Origin: Zancudomyces culisetae
Taxonomy: Eukaryota; Kickxellomycota; Harpellomycetes; Harpellales; Legeriomycetaceae
Reading direction: 5' to 3'
Assembly: GCA_001969505.1 (NCBI GenBank)
Contig: LSSK01001882.1
Location: 1-43,797 of the forward strand
Length of the DNA: 43,797 bases
Shown here: positions 20,387 to 30,018 of the stretch, one piece after another
Layout of the letters: each line of letters begins with the position of its first letter
Position numbering within the stretch: the first letter of the stretch is position 1
Program-made: the position numbers and the translations under genes
Notes under the pieces: model-generated
The model's database searches: none
Told to the model about the DNA's origin: nothing
Seen by the model: only the letters and a program-made list of their open reading frames with translations

Positions 20387-22105
20387 TCAAAACATCTTTC
20401 GCAACATTTTGTTCATGCGCAAAAAGGCATATCCAACAGTAAAAAAAGAGAGAACAAATGCGACAGTGCAAACAAGGATAAACGCAGTAGAATGTTCTTC
20501 ATAGCCACTAAGCAAATTCATGCCAAACAGACTGCTAACAAATGTACCAAGACCAACGCCGACAGCCAGAATGGTCAGACGAATCTCCAACAACAGCAAG
20601 GAATTTCGCTGGGAGTCTAGGATGATATTTGCAATTTCCTCGGTAGTTTTGAGCTGGCTCAGCACACTGTCAATGTTGGCCGAGATTTCTTCAACCTGCA
20701 TAAGATACGTTTCAAGCAAGTATTCGATTTCCTGATGTGAATCAACATCTTGAGGTTGTCCATAGTTATATACATTGGTTAAATACATAGCTGCCAGATC
20801 CTCGTCTTGTTCCAGGACCTCGTCCAGCGCCTTTCTAATGTTTTCTACTTTTTGTTCAAATTTGCTCAGACGCTTTGAGTACTGCAGCAATTCCTTCAGC
20901 TTGGTTCGGTCTATACTTTCTTCAAGATACAATAGCAGTGATTGAACTAGATTGACTAGTATTTCTTCTTCAGCACTCAGGTTCTTCAAAACCAGAATTA
21001 GCACTGATTCTAGTGCCCTATTTGGTATTATTATCAGTAATCTTGTTATTGGACATGTTACACACTAGTAAACATATTATCACTCGCTCGTCCTTCGCCC
21101 CTTATATCCCCACCCCCATCCCTCTATATCCTTTGTTATCAAGTCAATGAATGAATAAAAAAATAAATACACACAGCAAAAAAGAAAAGAAAAATAAACT
21201 TGCCTAAATTCAAATGGTAAATCTTGGGTATTTTTCTTGCTGCTCAGCAAAGCCTGCAACTCGGTAATAAACTCTCTGTTGCAATACTGGTATATCTCAG
21301 ATCCTCCAAAAAGTGACACATGCGGTTGCGACGATTGTTGTTGTTGCTGTTGTTGTTGTTGTTGCGGATTGAAATGAGTAGTATTTGAATTAGCATACGC
21401 GGGCGAAATGTGTGCGGGACTCGAGGAAATTGGCGATAATCCACTTGGCATTTTGCTACTTTCAAAGATAATCATCCGATCGTGTTCAATAATCCCCCGC
21501 AGACTCAAAAAGTTAATCAAAATAGTTTGGTTTCTAACCAGGATCGATGGCAGAATGTTGGACGATTTCGAATCGATTTTCCGCAAATCCCGAGCAAGCA
21601 ATCCATGTTTGGTACAGAAATCAGATCGCGAGAACTCCAGGTTCCTAACCGTAAGATTTCCGTCCTTGTCGAATTCCGAACATTTCAGCTTGAGTCCACC
21701 ACTACTGGTTCCGCTGTGTCCACTAGATCCACCAGAACCTGCACTAGGCGTGTCTTTCTTTAGTGTTGCTGTTGCATATTTACAAAGTTGGTTTATATAA
21801 AATCCTTTCTTCGTTTCGATTCGCCCACTAGGGTATTTTGATAAGTTTGCAAACGAGGCTTTTGAAATATTTGTTTTATTCCCAAAAGTATAGCCAAAGA
21901 TATCACCAGTGCGAGCACTTGCAGCTAAACAGAATTCTCTTTTTGAGGAATAAAGCCTGTTCATTGGAACGGTTGCTTTAGCCTTGTTGTTACTGCTGCG
22001 CAGTAAGAAAAACGCAGAAGAATCAAATGTGTTGCTACATCCTTGTCTTGCTATTATATTAGAAACCTTGCTTCTCGTATATGGGTAAATTGCTCTTAAT
22101 TCCAT
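20387..22105 (-). CDS. MRS2: Mitochondrial inner-membrane magnesium channel, MRS2/LPE10 (CorA family)
   Basis: Forms the pentameric Mg2+ uptake channel of the mitochondrial inner membrane. Exons 22105-21204 and 21017-20387 give 510 residues. The splice uses a GC donor (AG|GCAAGT) and rebuilds the conserved LPFEFRALE helix exactly across the junction. The N-terminus is basic and Ser-rich, a likely import presequence. The matrix domain starts at about residue 135 (LKCSEFDKDGNL) and includes LLARDLRKIDS and the inserted polyglutamine run (about 11 Gln, near 21340). Helix motifs in exon 2 include the acidic coiled-coil LDEVLEQDEDLAAMYLT. The pore signature GMN is at 466-468, at the end of TM1, with TM2 following. 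It is longer than yeast Mrs2 (470) because of the polyQ loop and the leader. Reading on without splicing would add a nonsense hydrophobic tail. Confidence 0.94.
21018..21203 (-). other. GC-AG intron of MRS2
   Basis: The donor reads AG|GCAAGT and the acceptor AAATAG|GG. Splicing joins phase 2 to phase 2 and restores FRALE, a near-invariant string in MRS2 proteins. Neither a GT donor nor a read-through gives that sequence. GC-AG introns are a known minor class with an otherwise strong donor consensus, as here. Confidence 0.85.
21336..21364. repeat. CAA/CAG trinucleotide repeat inside MRS2
   Basis: On the minus strand this encodes an uninterrupted run of about eleven glutamines between NTTHFNP and SSQPHVS. 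It is mainly CAA with a single CAG, and probably forms a flexible matrix loop. Confidence 0.9.
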
Positions 22106-22660
22106 TAATATTCATGTCACCACTGAGCCTTTCAAAAGCTTTATTTTTTTTTTGTTGTCTTTGCTTATCTACCTATATACCAATCTAACTATGTTGAATG
22201 ACAAACTTACTTGCCAGAAAATATAGATATTTTATAAAAAACAGCAATAATATATAAAAAACTAGATAAAATACAATTGCCCAAAGTACCAAGCTTTGTT
22301 TTATTGATACATTTAAATAAAGCTTGGCCAAAGAAAATCCCATTAACAAATAAAAAAATAAAGAAAAATTTTTTTTTTTTGAAAATGTGTTTATTGTATA
22401 TCACTACCAAATAAGAAAACCAGAAAAATATAAATGTATAAGTGTAAATATATATAAAACAAACTAAAGGTATATAATAATCTAGTAAATAGATTGATAC
22501 TAGATAGTAGATGATATATAAAAGTAAATTAAAGAAAGAAAAAAAAAAAAAAAAGAGTTTTTTGTGTTTATATTTAAATTCTTTTTTTTTTTACTTTTGG
22601 TACAGTTTTAATAAAGTAATAATGATGGTAAACCCCAACAGATTTGAGGCAGATCAAGTA
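22106..22660. other. Intergenic between MRS2 and KDM5
   Basis: About 555 bases of very AT-rich DNA with long A or T runs (about 22370, 22538-22556, 22582-22592). It serves as KDM5 3' UTR and MRS2 promoter. The short frames present are low-complexity Lys/Phe strings and are not credible genes. Confidence 0.6.
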
Positions 22661-25600
22661 TTAGCTTTCCAGCTCAATGTCGCCAAACACATAGTTGTAT
22701 TTTCCAAAATGGCAGCACACAGGGCACATGAAAAGCTCCAAATTAGCACATTTATTTAGAACTGCTTGATTAATCACGTTGGTTCCGCTATTGCTACCCC
22801 CGCCATTACTTGAACTGCTAGTGGCGCCTCCACCAGGGATATTTAGCGGGTGTTTGTTTTGGTTGTAACAAATAATTTGTGCCTGGCTCAACTCAATCAT
22901 CATACACTTGACATGGAAATAATCCCTGCAGAAATCACATCTGACCACAAAATTGTTTGGACTGTTCCATTCGGGATCGTTTATTGGGGAGCTTTGGCAG
23001 ATACAGATTTCTGATTTGAGATCTCTGTTTTTGGGTGTAGGCATCAAACTTAGAGGAAGCAGGAATCGTTGTCTGGGTTTTCTAGGTCTTTCCTCATTAA
23101 GGTCTAGAATTTGTTCATGGTGTTGGTTTTGATTTTGATCTTGATTTTGACTTATAGCAGGTAACAAAGAACCAGAGGAAAGAGCTGGATCTACTCTTTG
23201 CAAGGATCTAGGCGAAAGAGATGTTGCCGTAGTAGCAGTGGCGGTTGGCAAGAGGGTTGCTGTAGATGGCAACGTTAGGGTTGGTGATGGTAGCGGTAGC
23301 GATACCGGTAGTGGTGGTGATGGTGGCGGAGGCATGCGACGCCGTTTTGATTGTGGGTATGGCTCAGCCGATGCGCGCTTGCTTGAAAGCAGTGGGCTGT
23401 CGAGATTTCCGTTGCCATATATTTTGAATCGCAATAACGATAGGATATCAGTGATAGGCGGCACCAGTCTTGATACAAACATGTCTTCCTGTAATATATC
23501 GATTTCCAGTCCCATCAAAACCAGCAAATAAACTCGATATATATTTATATTTACAATTGGATGTGGTGCAGAGTTTGAATTGTCAGTAACGTCATCAATA
23601 AACTCGGCCACAATGGAAATAATATCGCGGGAAATCAGCACCAAACTCAATAACAAATCAAGTTCTGGACACACCAGGTTCAGCTGTCTTCCCTTGTGGA
23701 TCAGATTTTTCAGCAGCGAGTTTGGTGGTCTTTTGGTAAGATGCGGGATTTTGTAGTTATGGTCACATAGAGGACAGTTAAACTTGAAGGATCTGCTGGT
23801 GCTATGGTTTGGCGGAATGGCCAAACATTCGGAGTGGTAAAACGATTTGCATAAACTGCAGGACAGCATTGTGGCATCAAAATTTGGTTGCAAACAGAAA
23901 CAGTACAGGCCATTTGACGACTGGAAGTTAGAGTAACTGTCCGCAGTCAGCATAGGTGATGTCTTGATCCGCTTCTTGTTTTTCATGAAGTACGATGAAT
24001 TTTTGAGTTTTTGAAGAACAACGTAACAATGGTTTGTGGATTGAACAACGTTGTCTAGCACAGAAACCATATCACTATCTACACCACTATTGTTGACAAA
24101 CGATGATCTGACAGCTGCTTGCCAGCTTTCAGCATCGTTAATTATGCTTTTCAACTGACTAGTTTGGTTCAGACTGGTTACGTTCGCAGCTTCCAATTCG
24201 CAGTACACTTTTTGGGCTTCCAGAAGGCTTGGTCGATTGGAAAACTTTTCACGTATTGAGCGGTCAAGGATATCCTCCAGCCCACGCTGAAATACCAAAA
24301 TGGAATCCTTAAGTCGCTCCAACTCACTAAACCGATTAGGCACCAAATCCAGATTATGACCCTTGTCAAGAAGCGTCGCAATATTCCGCAAATTCAGTCT
24401 GCTGGATGTTGTTTGGTTAAGCTCTGCATCCCATTTATGCACTCTGTTTTGAATTTCCATCAGCTTTACATAGAGTTTGTGTGTCTTGGGCACGTTGTAC
24501 TGAGTTTCAGCTGTTGAAATCAATTCGTCAACTTTATCCTGTGTCAGAGTCTTTCGGTTTGACAGTGCCTTTTGTGCAAGAGCTGCCCATTTGACTACCG
24601 ACTGCAACACACCCAGCTGGCTGGCATTCTTGATTTCCAGTCCTATTTCCTTTATATCTGCTGATAGTTCGGCAATATCCATTTGAAGCTCCTTGCTGTC
24701 TATATCCTTGTTACTGTACACCTCATCAACTTTGGCATCAACAAGAGCCTCTATACTTCTGGCCTTTTCAACCCACTCCTCTAGCACCCGTCGTTCGTAA
24801 CAATCCACATGGTTGTCTTGGAACTCCTTCAAAACCAACTCGATATCGCTTGGATACACGTTAATGTTGAGTTTTTGCTTTGGCCGATCGAGATTCTTGC
24901 TTTTAAAGTACTCATCAATCACGCTAACAATGTCGTACCGCTGCTTGCCGACCGAATAGTTGTATACATTCTCAACCTTGATTACATTCCCATACGTATA
25001 CCACGTACTGAGCCCCCGTTGTCTATTTGCTGAGACATCACCAAATTTATCTACACTTTCCTGCACCCATTCTACGCTATTGAGTTTTTTGTTGTGCTTT
25101 TTCATAATTAATTCGTATAGCTCCATAAATACATTTGGCCTTTCCGAAACCTCCACTCCTTTACTTTCTGATTCGCTAGGCACATTTTGATGTGCTCCAT
25201 TTTGACTTTGCTGTTGTTCATTCTCTTGATTGTGGGCATACATACAAACCGGATCCAACACCTGTATCCCATCGGTCCCATTGATTTTCCCACAGCTTTT
25301 CACCACGTCTAGCTTGTTACAGAGCCGTAAAAGTGCCTGTGTAAGGTAACAATAGTAGTTCATTTTCTCCACATATTTGTTCAATTCGACCATGCAACTC
25401 CTTACTGTCGACAACCCATCTTCGTCTTTACCACTAGACTCATTCGCTGATGTATCGACACTAGCTGGGACTAAATACGCTCCATAATGCAGCAATGATC
25501 TCATTTCTGCAAGACTCACCCGCTCTGTTTTTATCTTTCTCAGCTCCTTGTACTTTTCTATCCACTTTATCACATCTCTTTCGGCCCGATTCCCCTTTAT

Positions 25601-27949
25601 TACTCGCCCCGCCATTCGCATCAGCTGCTCGTCCGTATATTTGTACCACATTGTTATCTTTCCTTTGGTTATCCCCTCAGTATCAAGCAATTTTCCTATT
25701 TCTCGTAAACAATACTTGTCGGGTTCCTGCCCGTCGACTACCAAATAGCTTTGATACAGCTGTGCCTTGCATTCCGCGCAATTTTCTTCTTGATCTCTCC
25801 GCTCCTCTCCTTCACCTCCCTCACCCCTTCGCACACCATTTTCTTGTCCAGGTATTTCTTTCTGTTTTACGTCGTAATCTCTAACCACCTGTCTATCTTC
25901 CAGCTCTCGCTCCAATACATATTCCAATTCCTCCACTAACCAATCTGGCCTCTCCAGTTTCCTTCGCGCATAGTCATAATTTATCCTCAATACCAACTCT
26001 TCGTGTGAAAATACTGGCATTCGCTTATTATTTCGATACTCTTCACTACTCATCCGGCTATAATGAAGCCAATCTGGCGGTCCAAAATTCACTGCCTCGT
26101 TGAAATTAAACCCAGTGTTGAGACCTGCATGGTACGCTTGTGGAAATGTAACTACAAATTCTCCAGGACTTTGGTCTATCATATACACATCCACGCCCTT
26201 TGATACCAACAGCCCAGGGTTCACCATTGTTACCAGTTGTTGCAATAAGTCTGGCTCGGTTTCAAACAGCTCTGGAACTGTGTCCTTCACCACTGCCTCA
26301 AACGCTTTGGCTTGATCCCCTGGAATTCCATACCACGTCTTTTCTTCTCCAAAATGCATGTAGTTGATTGAGTACGTATAATGATCCTCGTTATGCCAAC
26401 AAAATGCTGAAAGCGCCATTCCCACATAAAGCCATGGCGATGTTATTCCATTGTAATCCTGCTGGAAGTATCTAAACAACGACCGCTTGTTATATGGCAT
26501 TCGCGTCAGATTCCATCCGCTCAGCCCAATGTCCATCTCCTGATCATCTCCCTCACTCCCTCCTTCTTCTCTCTTCTTCAGCTCTTTCCCATTCTCGTGA
26601 TAGTGAGAACTCTTAGCATCATTGTGATTATAATGCTTCTCATCCTCACCTTCCCCCTTCACGCTACATTCTACATCCTCAGCCTCCCTCGTGGTTTTTC
26701 TTTTGCGCCCTTGTCGTTCAATTGTTGGGAACCCCGTGCCATACTGTGTAGATGGCAAATCTGCTCCATACTCCACTGTAACCTCTTCCTTACTTGACGC
26801 TACACACTCCCAGAACTTCTTCTCTATCTTGTATAGCCTATCCCCTTTATTCGTGTGTTTGTCAAATTTGGGAAACATCTTTTGCAAGAATTCTTCAGAT
26901 TTCTTTTGGAATTCATCCAAACTATACTCTGCGCCATCTTCAAACCCATATCCAAACCAGTCCTCATCTTCATCCTCATCCCCATTCCCATTCTCACTCC
27001 CATCCCCATTTACATTCGCATTCACATTACCCCTTTTCCTCTCGCCTTCACCTTCATCTCCGCCTTGGCTTTCACTTCTACCCACGCTTCCATACGTATT
27101 TTTACCCTCACTTTTTACCTCGCCACGGTGTTCACTCCCGCTCCCGCTCCCGCTTCTATCCCTCTGTCGCCTATGCTGTGTGTCTACCCCAGCCCTATTC
27201 CCTCTGTTTGCACCATCCCGTTTCCCAGCTCTGTTTTTCCCCCGCATGTATTCTTCGTAGGGGTATATTATCTTTAAATACATCGTTTTTAAGCTGTTTG
27301 ACAACGAGGTACACGACTTGTTATCATACTCCAGTGCCCTTCCTATTTCTGCCCATAGCTTCTTTGCTGTCACGTTCTCATGCCCACCTCTTTTTTCCAC
27401 CTCCTTTTGTAACCGTGTCAAATCCACCGGCTTTTTGTCCAGCTGTGGCACTTTATATATTGGTTGTCCCCGCCTTTCATGAAATGCAAACAACTGTTCA
27501 TTGTAGCTCTTTTTCACCCGGTTCGTGCCTTCAAGCGAACTTAGCTGTTGTCTTCGTGTAGGAAACCTAAACTTGCTTGTATCCAAACCAAACTCCACCT
27601 TCCACTCCTTTGGTGGTTTTACTTTTATAATACCATACTTTTCCGCCTCCTTCCGTATTGTCTCCAGATACTTCAAAGGATCCTCAAACTCTTCTTTGCA
27701 TGGATAGTAGGTTTTGGCCTCCTTTAGTTTGAATACGTTTTTTCTTGCCGTTAACACCTCTTCACTGTTACTTTTTTGGTTAGAAATTCTTCGTGTTTCG
27801 ACACCAGCTTTTTCCTTTATTTTGTCATCGTAATAAAATCGTGGTTGCTGCACACTATCCATATCAAACTTTGTTCTCTTTTTGTTTCTCTCCTCCTTCC
27901 ATGTCGTATTTTCTCTTGTTTTCATTTCCATCTCCATACCCATCCTCAT
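22661..27949 (-). CDS. KDM5/JARID1-family JmjC histone H3K4 demethylase (Lid2-like)
   Basis: A 1762-residue nuclear enzyme predicted to remove methyl groups from H3K4. Domain order: JmjN at about residues 75-125 (TYYPCKEEFEDPLKYL), ARID at about 165-235, a Gly/Ser/Glu/Arg-rich low-complexity linker, JmjC at about 480-640, a remnant of the C5HC2 zinc finger, a PLU-1 helical region at about 800-1250, and two PHD fingers, at about 1360-1410 (YCFCLQP to CPLCDHNYK) and near the C-terminus (ICICQSS to CPVCCHFG). Iron ligands His519, Glu521 and His607 and the 2-oxoglutarate Lys537 (EEKTWYG) are intact, so catalysis is likely. The PHD finger that normally lies between ARID and JmjC is absent, and the C5HC2 finger has lost most ligands. 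The start is the first of several ATGs in a Met-rich leader, so the exact start is uncertain. One exon. Confidence 0.94.
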   Translation of the reverse strand: MRMGMEMEMKTRENTTWKEERNKKRTKFDMDSVQQPRFYYDDKIKEKAGVETRRISNQKSNSEEVLTARKNVFKLKEAKTYYPCKEEFEDPLKYLETIRKEAEKYGIIKVKPPKEWKVEFGLDTSKFRFPTRRQQLSSLEGTNRVKKSYNEQLFAFHERRGQPIYKVPQLDKKPVDLTRLQKEVEKRGGHENVTAKKLWAEIGRALEYDNKSCTSLSNSLKTMYLKIIYPYEEYMRGKNRAGKRDGANRGNRAGVDTQHRRQRDRSGSGSGSEHRGEVKSEGKNTYGSVGRSESQGGDEGEGERKRGNVNANVNGDGSENGNGDEDEDEDWFGYGFEDGAEYSLDEFQKKSEEFLQKMFPKFDKHTNKGDRLYKIEKKFWECVASSKEEVTVEYGADLPSTQYGTGFPTIERQGRKRKTTREAEDVECSVKGEGEDEKHYNHNDAKSSHYHENGKELKKREEGGSEGDDQEMDIGLSGWNLTRMPYNKRSLFRYFQQDYNGITSPWLYVGMALSAFCWHNEDHYTYSINYMHFGEEKTWYGIPGDQAKAFEAVVKDTVPELFETEPDLLQQLVTMVNPGLLVSKGVDVYMIDQSPGEFVVTFPQAYHAGLNTGFNFNEAVNFGPPDWLHYSRMSSEEYRNNKRMPVFSHEELVLRINYDYARRKLERPDWLVEELEYVLERELEDRQVVRDYDVKQKEIPGQENGVRRGEGGEGEERRDQEENCAECKAQLYQSYLVVDGQEPDKYCLREIGKLLDTEGITKGKITMWYKYTDEQLMRMAGRVIKGNRAERDVIKWIEKYKELRKIKTERVSLAEMRSLLHYGAYLVPASVDTSANESSGKDEDGLSTVRSCMVELNKYVEKMNYYCYLTQALLRLCNKLDVVKSCGKINGTDGIQVLDPVCMYAHNQENEQQQSQNGAHQNVPSESESKGVEVSERPNVFMELYELIMKKHNKKLNSVEWVQESVDKFGDVSANRQRGLSTWYTYGNVIKVENVYNYSVGKQRYDIVSVIDEYFKSKNLDRPKQKLNINVYPSDIELVLKEFQDNHVDCYERRVLEEWVEKARSIEALVDAKVDEVYSNKDIDSKELQMDIAELSADIKEIGLEIKNASQLGVLQSVVKWAALAQKALSNRKTLTQDKVDELISTAETQYNVPKTHKLYVKLMEIQNRVHKWDAELNQTTSSRLNLRNIATLLDKGHNLDLVPNRFSELERLKDSILVFQRGLEDILDRSIREKFSNRPSLLEAQKVYCELEAANVTSLNQTSQLKSIINDAESWQAAVRSSFVNNSGVDSDMVSVLDNVVQSTNHCYVVLQKLKNSSYFMKNKKRIKTSPMLTADSYSNFQSSNGLYCFCLQPNFDATMLSCSLCKSFYHSECLAIPPNHSTSRSFKFNCPLCDHNYKIPHLTKRPPNSLLKNLIHKGRQLNLVCPELDLLLSLVLISRDIISIVAEFIDDVTDNSNSAPHPIVNINIYRVYLLVLMGLEIDILQEDMFVSRLVPPITDILSLLRFKIYGNGNLDSPLLSSKRASAEPYPQSKRRRMPPPPSPPLPVSLPLPSPTLTLPSTATLLPTATATTATSLSPRSLQRVDPALSSGSLLPAISQNQDQNQNQHHEQILDLNEERPRKPRQRFLLPLSLMPTPKNRDLKSEICICQSSPINDPEWNSPNNFVVRCDFCRDYFHVKCMMIELSQAQIICYNQNKHPLNIPGGGATSSSSNGGGSNSGTNVINQAVLNKCANLELFMCPVCCHFGKYNYVFGDIELES

Positions 27950-29478
27950 TATTATTTTCTTTCCGTTTTTGTATGCGTGTTATGTTGGCTATTATATTTT
28001 TATATTGCTTTCTTCAGATATGTGTTTATTAAACTGAATTCCTGTCACTATTTCGTAGGTATTGAGAAAACCCTGATATACTTATTCCATATATACCCTG
28101 TTTTTTTTCGTTAATATTGACACACTATTTTCATCACTAAATCTCACTTCAAGTCCTTTTTCAAAAAAATATATATATAAAATAGAATATCAGTATATAT
28201 CGCTTTTGCACTTGTCAATACACCACTACTTGTCCCTTGTTTTATTTGGTATTATTATCCTGTCTTAAATTTTGTATACTAATAACCTAGCTCTGGATAT
28301 ACGTTATACTTTTGCTATCTGCAAAGATACAGTTTAAAACTAACTTGTTATATATTACTCAGCATTAATGGTGTTATTTCTAACCGTTTTCCCATTTATT
28401 TTGCTTTTTTTTTCGGCTCTGAATTGTTTATTTATACTGCCTTTTATACGCTATTTGTTTATTCAATTTTTTACTTTTTCTATGTCTTAATACATCCCGT
28501 AGTAGCGTGGTATTATATATCCCCTGTTTAATACTCGCTACTTCTTTACTTGCTTTTTCTACCTTTTTAGCTTTATCCGATGTTTGATATCATATATCAA
28601 TATTTTTTTTATAGAACCAAACTTTTTTTTTAATACGATATTTTTTTTTTTGATAATTTATTATATTTTAATAATTCCATATTTTCAAAATTTTAATCCC
28701 TTTTCCCCTAACATTTTACCATAATTACCTATTTTTGTAAATGGACAAGTAAAAAAAAATTTTTTTTAATTATTTAAAATTAATCTAAAAGGCAAGTAAT
28801 AATAATAAATGTAAATCATCGCAATTCCTCTACAATCGTATCTTTGCAATACGCCTTCAAAGAGATGCTTAGTGCGTTTTAGTTATAAACCGGCTCACCA
28901 TAAACCCAAAACACATAGAAATAACCTCTTGCCTACTACTTAAGATTGCTGAATTGACCTCTTATTTTTGAGAATAATCACAAGAAAGCCTCCTTTTTGC
29001 TCATTTGCATATTTTTTAATACTTGCTTTCCTTTAACGAAATCTTGGGCCGCCACTAACCAAAAATTTGAGCACTGGTTCATGTACTTAATGCAAAATTT
29101 GTCCTATTGATTGTCAATACATGTCTGTTCAATTTTTTTTCGCTGTAGCCCACATTATCCTTTGTGTCTCAACTATTAAAATCACCCATTCCCTACCTAT
29201 TCCATCCTCCCACCATAAAGTAAAAAGGAATGATGGTGTCCAGGTAATAATATACATATAAAGTTTACCATTTTATGTTTTATTTATCTGAGAGGACTTT
29301 TTGTTGGTACAAAAAGAAAATCTCAATTGAAATAATTAAGTATGTAATGTTTCGACTTTGAACCAATTAATATATCTAGTTTAAGCGTAGCTAAGCTAAC
29401 TATACATATAGCAGCTGTTGTACTACTGCCAAAAAATAATAAAAATAAAAATAAAAATAAATAAAAAGGCAGGTGTAC
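27950..29478. other. 1.5-kb AT-rich upstream region of KDM5
   Basis: No credible gene. It contains a run of T and A homopolymers between about 28580 and 28790 in an almost purely A/T context, and an AAAAT/AAATA simple repeat at about 29438-29466 beside the next gene's 3' end. It should hold the KDM5 promoter. An autonomously replicating or nucleosome-free function is possible but cannot be shown here. Confidence 0.55.
29438..29466. repeat. AAAAT/AAATA simple repeat
   Basis: Five or so near-perfect pentanucleotide units lie just past the stop codon of the minus-strand gene at 29479, within its likely 3' UTR. Confidence 0.8.
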
Positions 29479-30018
29479 TTAGTTTGACAGTAGCAAAAGT
29501 AACACAAATAAAAATAGAGCTGTAGATTTACTATGGTAACTGGTATTTCTTAGACGCGTTGTTACGCTTCCAACTCCACTAGATGTTGCATTTTTGGCAG
29601 AACCCGCGCCTTTACCTTTTTTCATTGTCTTCGAAGCAGAGTGATCTGATGTTTTTCCTTTTGATTTTGTGTCTTTATCTGTAGCTGTAGCTGTACCTGC
29701 GCTTTCGCTGGCATTTTTATCTGTATTTATGATCGAAGCTGTGCTAGATCCCATACTACCTCCAGTAGTAGTGCTGAGTATAGAGTCAATAATAGCGTTG
29801 GTATTTGCACTGCTACCGACCATATCGACAGTAGATGTACCGAATGCAGAGCTAGCTTGTATATCTGAAGACAATGATGAAAGTAATGCTTTTCCAGACA
29901 TCGCTGTGGCTACACCTGGTGCACTCGAAGCATTACCAGATATCTTTGGTAATAAAGACCCTGTTGCAGATTTTCCTGCTCCAGCACCAGTGCGGGCTTT
30001 AGTTGCTACTTTTGACAT
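29479..30018 (-). CDS. Ser/Ala/Thr/Gly-rich protein with hydrophobic C-terminal tail
   Basis: A 179-residue single-exon product of unknown function. It is strongly biased to Ser, Thr, Ala and Gly, has a basic stretch (TMKKGKGAGSAKNA) and ends in a hydrophobic tail STALFLFVLLLLLSN. The tail resembles a GPI-attachment signal or a tail anchor. There is no N-terminal signal peptide (MSKVATKARTGAG), so a tail-anchored protein is more consistent than a GPI protein, unless an upstream exon is missing. No Cys residues. A consensus TATA box lies 86-93 bases before the ATG. The composition could also be a chance open frame in G/C-richer DNA, but the TATA box, start and tail argue for a real gene. Confidence 0.55.
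   Translation of the reverse strand: MSKVATKARTGAGAGKSATGSLLPKISGNASSAPGVATAMSGKALLSSLSSDIQASSAFGTSTVDMVGSSANTNAIIDSILSTTTGGSMGSSTASIINTDKNASESAGTATATDKDTKSKGKTSDHSASKTMKKGKGAGSAKNATSSGVGSVTTRLRNTSYHSKSTALFLFVLLLLLSN

Noticed and set aside
21080-21203. Continuation of MRS2 exon 1 into a hydrophobic C-terminus
   Set aside because: This is intron read-through. Splicing at the GC donor restores the conserved helix and the GMN-containing membrane domain.
26691-27561. Long plus-strand frames (189-255 codons) opposite the KDM5 linker
   Set aside because: They are mirror frames of Glu/Gly/Arg-rich low-complexity coding sequence and translate to Pro/His/Ser/Leu strings with no domain. The opposite strand is a clear KDM5.
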